From the NCBI GenBank assembly GCA_002314605.1, contig DCGO01000085.1, forward strand, positions 1-13,271: a stretch of DNA of 13,271 bases. The letters are read 5' to 3'. The position numbers and the translations under genes were made by a program. The notes beneath the pieces were generated by a model. That model saw only the letters and a list, made by a program, of their open reading frames with translations. It searched no databases and was not told where the DNA came from. The stretch's first letter is position 1. Every line of letters begins with the position of its first letter. Positions 7,548-13,271 of the stretch are shown here, in pieces. The DNA comes from Lentisphaeria bacterium UBA1776. Its GTDB lineage: Bacteria > Verrucomicrobiota > Lentisphaeria > Victivallales > Victivallaceae.

Positions 7548-8762
7548 ATGAGAGAACGCTGGAAGCTGGATTTGATTCTGGTCTGGGGATCGCAATTTCT
7601 TTCGCTGGCGGCATTCAGTTCGGCCTACACCTTCATGCCGTTTTATTTCAAGGAGATCCATGTTCCGGAAGAACGGCTCAATTTCTATGTGGCTCTGTTC
7701 GCATCCGCCGGCAATTTTGCCTATGCACTGGCGGCACCCTTCTGGGGTGCCATGGCGGACCGCTTCGGCCGGAAACTCATGCTCATCCGCGCCAATATCG
7801 GCGGTGCGATCCTGATGCCCTGCATCGGATTCATCACCAGTCCCGATCTTCTGATCGGACACCGCCTGCTCCTGGGCATGCTCACCGGGACGGTCACTGC
7901 CGCACAGACCCTTGTCCTGAACACCACGCCGGAAAACAAACGGACCTTTGCCCTCGGAGCCCTGACTTCCGCCCTCTTCAGCGGCATGATGGTCGGACAG
8001 TTCTGCGGTGGAGACATTGTGAACCTGATCGGATTCCGCATGACCTTTGCCCTCTGCGGGATTCTCCTGCTGACCGCCGGACTGCTGACATTGCCGGTCC
8101 ATGAAAAATTTATTCCGGTACAGCGCGCCGGAAGCCGCAGGGGGAAAAAGCGCTTCGATTTCGGTCCGGTCTGGTATCTTCTGATTCTTTTTATCTGCAT
8201 GTCCATCGCCCGGGATATGGACGGTCCGTTTGTCCCGCTGCTGGTCGATGAGATCGTCCGGGACCACACGCTGGCGCTCCGGTGGAGCGGATATGTATTC
8301 GGCTGCTGTTCGGCTGTGGCCATTGTCATGGGCTCGGTGCTGGGATGGATCGCCGACCGGACGAAGGTGCTGAATGTTCTGCTGATCATCACAGCACTGG
8401 CCGGACTGATGCGGCTGCCGCAGATCTTTGCCGGTTCCGTCGGCATGCTGCTGCTGGCACGGTGCGGCATGATCGCAGCGGCCTGCGGCATTGAACCTCT
8501 GCTCCTGTCCTGGCTGGCCGGAGCCACGCCGGAAACCGACCACGGACGCTTCTTCGGCATGGCCGGGCTCTTCAAGGGGCTTGGCTGGAGTATCGGGTCC
8601 CTCCTTGGGGGAGGAATCATCATGATCTTCGGCAACCGGATCCGGGCGGTCTTTGCCGCGCCTCTGGTGCTTATGCTTCTCATGGTCCCGTTGATCCGTT
8701 ATATCGCCGGTAAGGTTCCCCTGCCGGAAAACGGCCGGAAATTGCGGAAGAAAATGCAATGA
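7548..8762 (+). CDS. MFS transporter, DHA1/MdtG-like
   Basis: The 404-residue protein has about 12 hydrophobic helices, the usual size for a major facilitator superfamily drug:H+ antiporter-type carrier. The loop 2-3 signature is clear as GAMADRFGRK (67-76), and its second-half counterpart is GWIADR (266-271). The helix 4 region RLLLGMLTGTVTAAQTLVL (106-124) carries the conserved Arg. An inner-membrane location is certain, but substrate and direction are not. Efflux of a small molecule is the usual role of this subfamily. It starts six bases after the kinase-like gene, with a weak GGGTGAG as ribosome site, and its stop overlaps the next start (ATGA at 8759-8762), so it is translationally coupled to the pedestal protein and SEDS genes. 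A flippase-like or precursor-export role for that envelope module is possible but unproven. Confidence 0.9.
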   Translation: MRERWKLDLILVWGSQFLSLAAFSSAYTFMPFYFKEIHVPEERLNFYVALFASAGNFAYALAAPFWGAMADRFGRKLMLIRANIGGAILMPCIGFITSPDLLIGHRLLLGMLTGTVTAAQTLVLNTTPENKRTFALGALTSALFSGMMVGQFCGGDIVNLIGFRMTFALCGILLLTAGLLTLPVHEKFIPVQRAGSRRGKKRFDFGPVWYLLILFICMSIARDMDGPFVPLLVDEIVRDHTLALRWSGYVFGCCSAVAIVMGSVLGWIADRTKVLNVLLIITALAGLMRLPQIFAGSVGMLLLARCGMIAAACGIEPLLLSWLAGATPETDHGRFFGMAGLFKGLGWSIGSLLGGGIIMIFGNRIRAVFAAPLVLMLLMVPLIRYIAGKVPLPENGRKLRKKMQ

Positions 8763-9424
8763 CAAAACTGCGGCTGCTGATACCGGCAATCTTCTTTGCC
8801 CTTTGGGCGGGAGCGGTGGTCTTCCGCCACTTCCAGCTGGCCGGCCCCCGGCGGGAAGCGGTTCTGCAGCAAGGCACCCGGCTTTCGCTGATCCAGCGGA
8901 CCTATCCCCCTGTCCGGGGAAGGCTTCTGGATGCAGGGGGAACGCCGCTGGCCTGGTCGGAGCGGTATTTCGATCTGGAGTGGCACGAAGAGATCGCCCC
9001 GGGGCAGCAGACATTGACGGAACTCTCAGGATTCCTTGGATTCCGGCTGGAACCGGAACCGGCGGAAGCGGACCGGAAATGGATTCTGAAGAGAGATCTT
9101 TTGCCGATGGAACTATTGAAAGCCAATCAGATTCTCTCCCAGCATCCATCGCTTGTGATCCGCCCGCGGCTCGAGCGTATCCGGGTCAATATTGAGGACC
9201 TGCGCGAAAAGATCGGGAAAACGGAACTGCGGCATGGAGAACTTGTCGGAGTCTCCGGATGGGAAGCCGAATACGATGAACTTCTCCGGGGAGTTCCCGG
9301 GAAATTCGAGGTTCTGCTGGACCGCCGCCGGCAATGGATCGACAGCAGCTGGAAACTCTTGCAGAAGGCGGTCCCCGGCCGGGATGTCCGGGTGCCGTAT
9401 CAACTGGAGGAAACAGGAATGTGA
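8759..9424 (+). CDS. Transpeptidase-less class B PBP: membrane anchor plus pedestal only
   Basis: The 221-residue protein starts with one membrane helix (about 5-23). PVRGRLLDAGGTPLAWS (51-67) matches the start of the class B penicillin-binding protein dimerisation/pedestal domain (usual form IRGxIxDRNGxxLA). GVSGWEAEYDELLRGVPG (164-181) matches the second pedestal signature (GxSGLExxYxxxLxGxxG). PGRDVRVPYQLEE (196-208) corresponds to the PGxDLxLTID...Q strand that normally leads into the transpeptidase domain. The protein then ends; there is no SxxK, SxN or KTG. PBP2 and FtsI are usually 550-650 residues. The stop is part of ATGTGA, shared with the GTG start of the SEDS gene, and the SEDS ribosome site lies inside its last codons, so the short form is fixed, not a sequencing error. 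In RodA-PBP2 the pedestal activates glycan polymerisation; this protein may do only that. Confidence 0.8.
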   Translation: MTKLRLLIPAIFFALWAGAVVFRHFQLAGPRREAVLQQGTRLSLIQRTYPPVRGRLLDAGGTPLAWSERYFDLEWHEEIAPGQQTLTELSGFLGFRLEPEPAEADRKWILKRDLLPMELLKANQILSQHPSLVIRPRLERIRVNIEDLREKIGKTELRHGELVGVSGWEAEYDELLRGVPGKFEVLLDRRRQWIDSSWKLLQKAVPGRDVRVPYQLEETGM

Positions 9425-10515
9425 AAAAATTCAGACGTACGACCTTTGTCATTCCGGCACTGGCATTTCTCATTATCCTCTGGGGAATTCTGACGATCAC
9501 CGCCAGCCAGTCGGTTACAGACCACCCGCTGGCACTGGCCGGCAGACAGGTCCTTTTCGGACTGATCGGACTGGGGCTGCTTCTGCTGACAGCCCGGATC
9601 CGGTTTGAGACACACCTGCGGTGGCGGGGTATTTATGCGGCGCTCGTACTGATTCTACTTTTTCTCCTGCCGGTTGCAGGGACCCGGATCAACGGCATGC
9701 GGGGGTGGTATCTTGCCGGTCCCGTATCCATCCAGCCATCGGAACTGGGCAAAGCTTTTTTTCTGCTGGCACTGGCGGGGACTGCAATCCGGTTCCGGAA
9801 TTTTGCATGGTGGGGGGGTCTCTGGATCGTACCCGTCCTGCTGCAGCCGGACTTCGGGACAGCGGCCGTTTACGGACTGTCCTTGCTTCTTATCTGGCTT
9901 TCCTGCGGCGGCCGCTGGCGGGATGCGGCGCTCTCCGCCGGAGGGGCACTTATGGGGGGGCTGCTTTTTCTGAAACTTCACCCCTATGCATGGAAGAGAC
10001 TCCAGGCCTTCTGGAACCCGGCGGAAGACCCAGCCGGAAGCGGCTGGCACATCCGGCAATTTGATCTGGCCATCGCTCACGGACACTGGACCGGAGCAAA
10101 ACTCGGTCAGACTTTCTGGAGCAGCGAATATCTGCCGCTGGCATATAATGACTCGACTTATGCCGCCATGGCCGAGACCCTGGGATTTGCGGGGACCATG
10201 ATGGCGCTTGTGATGTACGCCGCACTCTATATTCTGCTGTTGCGCCAGGCCATGCGCAAAGATCTCTCCGGGAGTGCCCGTCACTATCTGGCCGGAGCCT
10301 CGGTCATGCTGGCGGTGCAGACTTTGCTGCATGCAGGGGTGAATACCGGAATTCTCCCCCCCACGGGACTGACTCTGCCGCTGGCAAGTTACGGCGGCAG
10401 TTCCCTGGTGGGAACATTGATCATGCTTGGAATGGCCGTCAGCGCTGCACGGAGCGGCGGCCCGTCTGCCGTCTTTGCCATAAGGTCAGAACCAAAATCA
10501 GGGAGCAAAAAATGA
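9421..10515 (+). CDS. SEDS peptidoglycan glycosyltransferase, RodA/FtsW family
   Basis: Counting from GTG 9421 the protein is 364 residues, close to RodA's usual length (about 370); GGAGG at 9406-9410 lies ten bases upstream. An ATG at 9334 would give 29 extra non-membrane residues inside the pedestal gene and is rejected. About ten membrane helices are visible. Family motifs are present: GWYLAGPVSIQPSELGK (95-111), QPDFGTA (142-148), NTGILPPTGLTLPLASYGG (308-326) and E-x-LGF (252-256). The proposed catalytic Asp of the large extracellular loop is kept as Asp244 in YNDSTYA, though the flanking residues differ from the usual HTDFIFA. SEDS proteins polymerise lipid II glycan chains in the inner membrane with a class B PBP partner. 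Here the partner gene just before it lacks its transpeptidase half. The choice between RodA and FtsW is open; an accessory third paralogue is also possible. Confidence 0.9.
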   Translation: MKKFRRTTFVIPALAFLIILWGILTITASQSVTDHPLALAGRQVLFGLIGLGLLLLTARIRFETHLRWRGIYAALVLILLFLLPVAGTRINGMRGWYLAGPVSIQPSELGKAFFLLALAGTAIRFRNFAWWGGLWIVPVLLQPDFGTAAVYGLSLLLIWLSCGGRWRDAALSAGGALMGGLLFLKLHPYAWKRLQAFWNPAEDPAGSGWHIRQFDLAIAHGHWTGAKLGQTFWSSEYLPLAYNDSTYAAMAETLGFAGTMMALVMYAALYILLLRQAMRKDLSGSARHYLAGASVMLAVQTLLHAGVNTGILPPTGLTLPLASYGGSSLVGTLIMLGMAVSAARSGGPSAVFAIRSEPKSGSKK

Positions 10516-11282
10516 AGATCGCCGCACAGATGTATTCCATCCGGAAGTACACCGAAGACCACAGCTACACTGCCTCGCTGAAGGAGCTTTCCCGCATCGG
10601 CTTCGCCGGTGTGGAGCACGCCTGCGGATTCAAGGAGTTTGACGGCAACCCGGGGGAACTCCGGAAAGTTTTGGACTCTCTGGGGATGACCATGGAGGGC
10701 ACTCATCTCAAGGCCGACAGTATTTTTGATCCGGAAGAACGGAAAAAAACGGCGGATTTCTACGCCGAACTCGGGGCTAAATACCTGATCTGTCCCGGCG
10801 ATGAGAGATTTTCTGACTGCGAAACCCTCCCCGGCTTCATCGACAGGATGAATGAAACAGCGGAATTTCTGAAATCCTACGGCATGTTCTGCGGCTATCA
10901 CTGCCACATGAAGGAATTCCTCATCAATCCCCGGACCGGCAAGACCTTCTGGGATACTTTTGCAGAGGAGACCCTTCCGGAAGTCGTGCTGGAGCAGGAC
11001 TGCGGCTGGAGCACCATGGCGTCTCAAGACGCGGCGGCCCTGATCCGCAACGATCCTGGCCGCAGCCGGGCTCTGCATTTCAAACCCGCCGTCCGGGTCA
11101 GCCAGCCGGAAAAGATCTGCATTATCGGACGAGACTCCGTGCCTTGGGGCAGGATCATTCAGGCGGCAAGAGAAGCCGGCGGCACGGATGTGATCGTCAT
11201 CGAGCAGGAGTGGTATCTTCCGGGCAGGACCGATATGGAGTCCATCGAAGAGTCCTTCAAGGGTCTTTCCGAACTGATGTGA
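10512..11282 (+). CDS. Sugar phosphate isomerase/epimerase-like TIM-barrel protein
   Basis: The 256-residue protein belongs to the xylose-isomerase-like TIM-barrel family (AP endonuclease family 2 fold), usual length 250-300. It begins MKIAAQMYSIRKY, the typical first strand. Candidate metal and substrate residues sit where expected: H130-x-H132 in YHCHMKEF, D163 in LEQDCGW, H189 in ALHFKP and E231/E233 in VIEQEWY. Such enzymes isomerise or epimerise sugars, inositols or keto acids using a divalent metal; the substrate cannot be read from the sequence. No signal peptide is seen, so it is cytoplasmic. The start overlaps the SEDS stop (ATGA), with GGGAG at 10501-10505, so it is the last gene of the run. 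Whether it supplies a sugar for the envelope module or is unrelated is unknown. Confidence 0.85.
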   Translation: MKIAAQMYSIRKYTEDHSYTASLKELSRIGFAGVEHACGFKEFDGNPGELRKVLDSLGMTMEGTHLKADSIFDPEERKKTADFYAELGAKYLICPGDERFSDCETLPGFIDRMNETAEFLKSYGMFCGYHCHMKEFLINPRTGKTFWDTFAEETLPEVVLEQDCGWSTMASQDAAALIRNDPGRSRALHFKPAVRVSQPEKICIIGRDSVPWGRIIQAAREAGGTDVIVIEQEWYLPGRTDMESIEESFKGLSELM

Positions 11283-11296
11283 TGAAATATTCCCCT

Positions 11297-11326
11297 GGAG
11301 TCCGGGAAACACTTCTCCGTTTTTTT
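11297..11326 (+). terminator. Weak intrinsic terminator candidate after the six-gene run
   Basis: GGAG (11297-11300) can pair with CTCC (11315-11318), followed by G and seven T (11320-11326). The stem is only four base pairs with a long loop, and a competing TCCC/GGGA pairing (11291-11307) exists. The T-run position, 37 bases past the stop codon and before a new promoter, makes termination here plausible. Confidence 0.35.
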
Positions 11327-11364
11327 GATAAAAAAAAGGGTGCTGTTTTTCTTCACAGGATCTA

Positions 11365-11392
11365 TTGTAAATTATTACGGGGATGCTATATT
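11365..11392 (+). promoter_or_regulatory. Sigma-70-type promoter for the RND pump operon
   Basis: TTGTAA (11365-11370) and TATATT (11387-11392) are spaced by 16 bases in an otherwise AT-rich gap. The -10 hexamer matches that of the two promoters near 4.7 kb. Transcription would start near 11399, leaving a 5' leader of about 30 bases before ATG 11431. No operator-like palindrome is evident. Confidence 0.55.
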
Positions 11393-11430
11393 CTCCGCAT
11401 AACTGTTTATAACTCGGAGGGTTTCTGCAA

Positions 11431-12618
11431 ATGCGCCCGTTGTCAGCAAAATTTCTTTGCCTCGTTTTAACCGCATGTCTTGTACTGGAGCTTGCCGGAT
11501 GCGGCAAAAAAAAACAGCGCCCCGGAAGCAATAAAGTCATCCGGGTCAGTACCGCTCTTATGATCGAACGCAATTTCTGCCAGCGGATCCCGGTTCAGGG
11601 GACGGTGTGGCCCATCCAGTTCGCGGTCCTTTCCAGCCGGACCGAGGGAACGCTGGATGTGCTGAACGTGGACGAAGGAAGCGTTGTAAAAAAGGGCGAT
11701 TTACTTTTTCAGATCGACCGTCAGACTCTGTTGAACCGGGTCACTGTGGCCCAGCGGGAACTGGAAGTCAGCGAGTCGGAAGTCAAGACCGCCCGCATCG
11801 AACTGAACCTGGCCGACATCAAGAAGAAAAAGGCCAAGGTTGATTACGAGCGTGCAGATACCCTCAGGCAGTCCAATGCCGTGTCTCAGGAGAGTTTTGA
11901 AACTGCGGAACTGGCATACAAGGAAGCGGAAGCCGAATATACAAAATCCGCCTCGCTTCTCCGTATCGCTGAAGCACAGGCGGAAAAACAGCGGAATAAT
12001 CTCTCCATCGCCCGGAAAAATCTGGCTGACAGCGAGATCCGGGCACCTTTCGACGGGATCATCACCGACAAATATGTGGAATGCGGCGAATTTGTGAAGG
12101 GCGGCACCCAGATCATCCGGCTGGAAAATCAGCGGAATCTGGAAGTGATCTGCATGATCAGCGCCATCCACTACAACACCATCCATCAGAACAAAACCCG
12201 GGCGGTCTTCAGCATCGACAAACGCCCCGCCGGCGAGGCATTGGTAACCTACCGTGCCCCGAATGTGGACCCATTGAGCCGGACTTTCAAGATCAAGATC
12301 ACCCTGCCGAAAGACACCCGGCTGGTCAGCGGACTGATGTGTACGGTGGACCTGATTGTCAAAGAACGCCGGGGCTTCGGGCTGCCATCGGACGCCATTC
12401 AGATCCGGGGGGAAAACACCCAGGTGGTCTTTTCCGTGAAAAACGACGGTACGGCCTGGCAGGTGGTAGTCCGTCCCGGCATCACCGACGGGAAATTCAC
12501 GGAACTCCTTGGCATCGAACGCTTGAAAAAACGAAAATTTGTGGTCCGCGGCCAGACCTTTATCAGCCCCGGCGACAAACTCTCCATCCTGAAGGAGCTT
12601 GACCTGTCATGTTTCTGA
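11431..12618 (+). CDS. RND efflux periplasmic adaptor lipoprotein (HlyD/AcrA-MexA family)
   Basis: The 395-residue protein is a membrane fusion protein that bridges an RND pump and an outer-membrane channel. A signal peptide ends in lipobox LAGC, with Cys24 as the lipidated residue, as in AcrA/MexA. Next come the first half of the lipoyl domain (about 60-100: GTLDVLNVDEGSVVKKGDLL), a long alpha-helical hairpin (about 105-195), the second lipoyl half (APFDGIITDKYVECGEFVKG, about 205-225), a beta-barrel domain with SRTFKIKITLP (about 235-310), and a membrane-proximal domain (about 310-390). GGAGG at 11416-11420 lies ten bases before ATG. Its stop overlaps the RND start by ten bases, so the two are translationally coupled. 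The outer-membrane partner is not next to it; the lipoprotein channel at 2108-468 is the nearest candidate. Confidence 0.92.
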   Translation: MRPLSAKFLCLVLTACLVLELAGCGKKKQRPGSNKVIRVSTALMIERNFCQRIPVQGTVWPIQFAVLSSRTEGTLDVLNVDEGSVVKKGDLLFQIDRQTLLNRVTVAQRELEVSESEVKTARIELNLADIKKKKAKVDYERADTLRQSNAVSQESFETAELAYKEAEAEYTKSASLLRIAEAQAEKQRNNLSIARKNLADSEIRAPFDGIITDKYVECGEFVKGGTQIIRLENQRNLEVICMISAIHYNTIHQNKTRAVFSIDKRPAGEALVTYRAPNVDPLSRTFKIKITLPKDTRLVSGLMCTVDLIVKERRGFGLPSDAIQIRGENTQVVFSVKNDGTAWQVVVRPGITDGKFTELLGIERLKKRKFVVRGQTFISPGDKLSILKELDLSCF

Positions 12619-13271
12619 ATGAATGGTCTGTCCGGCGCCCCATTGCCATGAGCGCCTTCATCATCGTCCTCATCATGCTGGGACTGAATGCGTACCGGAA
12701 ACTCAGCATCGACCTGATGCCGAGCATCGAAGTACCCTATATCATGATCCGCACCGAATACAAGGGCGGCAGCCCGGAAGAGATCGAAGTTGAGATCGCC
12801 CGGCGGATCGAGGATGCGGTGGCTTCGCTGGAGGGCTTGAAGCACATTTCCAATATCTGCATGGAAAACGAGTGCCGGACCTCGCTGGAATTCGATATGG
12901 GTACCGACGTGGATATTGCCGCCACCGACGTCCGGGAAAAACTCAACCGCATCCGGGATGACTTTCCGGAAGGGGTGGATGAGCCCATTATCCGCAAAAT
13001 CGACAACAACGCCACCGCCGTGGTCCACCTCTTCCTCACCGGAAGCGCTACGGTGGATCAGCTCTACGATTATGCCGATGACAAACTTGCCGACCGCTTC
13101 TCCTCCATTTCCGGCGTCGGTGAGGTCCGGGTCGTGGGGGCAAATGAAATGCAGGTGCATATTCTGGTGGACCGGCAGAAACTTGCCGCCACCAACCTCA
13201 CCATGGCCGATGTCATCCAGAAACTCAAGAACAACAATGTGAAAGTCCCCGCCGGACGCATCCGCGGCGAC
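12609..13271 (+). CDS. RND efflux transporter (HAE1/AcrB-type), N-terminal part, cut by window edge
   Basis: The frame opens at ATG 12609 (AAGGAG at 12592-12597), overlaps the adaptor's end, and stays open to the last base: 221 codons of a protein normally near 1,000-1,050 residues. MFLNEWSVRRPIAMSAF followed by a hydrophobic helix (about 13-28), then LSIDLMPSIEVPYIMIRTEY and GGSPEEIEVEIARRIE, is the classic start of hydrophobe/amphiphile-efflux RND pumps (first membrane helix and porter subdomain PN1). DVREKLNRIRDDFPEGVDEP and SGVGEVRVVGANEMQVHILV continue the porter domain. It is an inner-membrane, proton-driven trimeric exporter. The catalytic membrane Asp residues lie beyond the window, so activity cannot be judged. 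Confidence 0.92.
   Translation, partial: MFLNEWSVRRPIAMSAFIIVLIMLGLNAYRKLSIDLMPSIEVPYIMIRTEYKGGSPEEIEVEIARRIEDAVASLEGLKHISNICMENECRTSLEFDMGTDVDIAATDVREKLNRIRDDFPEGVDEPIIRKIDNNATAVVHLFLTGSATVDQLYDYADDKLADRFSSISGVGEVRVVGANEMQVHILVDRQKLAATNLTMADVIQKLKNNNVKVPAGRIRGD

Noticed and set aside
7380..9149. 589-codon minus-strand frame across the MFS gene
   Set aside because: The translation is low-complexity and charged, and it lies opposite clear MFS and pedestal coding sequence.
8759..10515. Frameshifted single PBP gene
   Set aside because: Downstream frames encode SEDS membrane helices from the very overlap onward and no transpeptidase motif is found, so a missing base cannot restore a full PBP.
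1..13271. CRISPR array, insertion sequence, integrase or phage genes
   Set aside because: No regularly spaced direct repeats, transposase or integrase motifs, or terminal repeats with target duplications were seen.

Overview
The window reads as Gram-negative bacterial chromosome. It is GC-rich, densely coding, and carries two outer-membrane-type lipoproteins, a TolC-like channel and an RND pump. The mix of a long Sel1-repeat protein, a xylose-isomerase-like TIM-barrel protein and a GNAT-like C-terminal domain protein fits a PVC-group gut organism such as Lentisphaerota/Victivallales. That placement is a guess from gene style; no marker gene here settles it.

Layout: 1-467 has no gene I can support, but its first 140 bases hold three inverted repeats. 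On the minus strand, a 19-repeat Sel1 protein (4540-2162) is followed after 53 bases by a TolC-family lipoprotein (2108-468); they look like one transcript from a good promoter at 4650-4622. A divergent plus-strand promoter at 4718-4745 opens a tight six-gene run (4789-11282): GNAT-like acyltransferase-domain protein, degenerate membrane histidine kinase, MFS transporter, a class B penicillin-binding protein that consists only of membrane anchor and pedestal, a RodA/FtsW-type SEDS glycosyltransferase, and a sugar-phosphate-isomerase-like protein. Gaps are 5-6 bases or 4-base stop/start overlaps throughout. A weak terminator and a new promoter (11365-11392) separate this run from an RND-pump operon: a lipoprotein adaptor (11431-12618) overlapping an RND transporter that runs off the window at 13271.

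How the parts may work together: the centre of interest is the six-gene run. Its SEDS polymerase keeps the family's core motifs, but the partner that should supply transpeptidase activity stops exactly at the pedestal/transpeptidase junction, and the stop codon is fused to the start of the SEDS gene. This looks like a maintained glycan-polymerising or regulatory module that dispenses with its own cross-linking domain, together with a kinase-like protein that has lost its phosphoryl chemistry. The TolC-like lipoprotein and the adaptor/RND pair could be the three parts of one efflux pump split across the window; this is inference.
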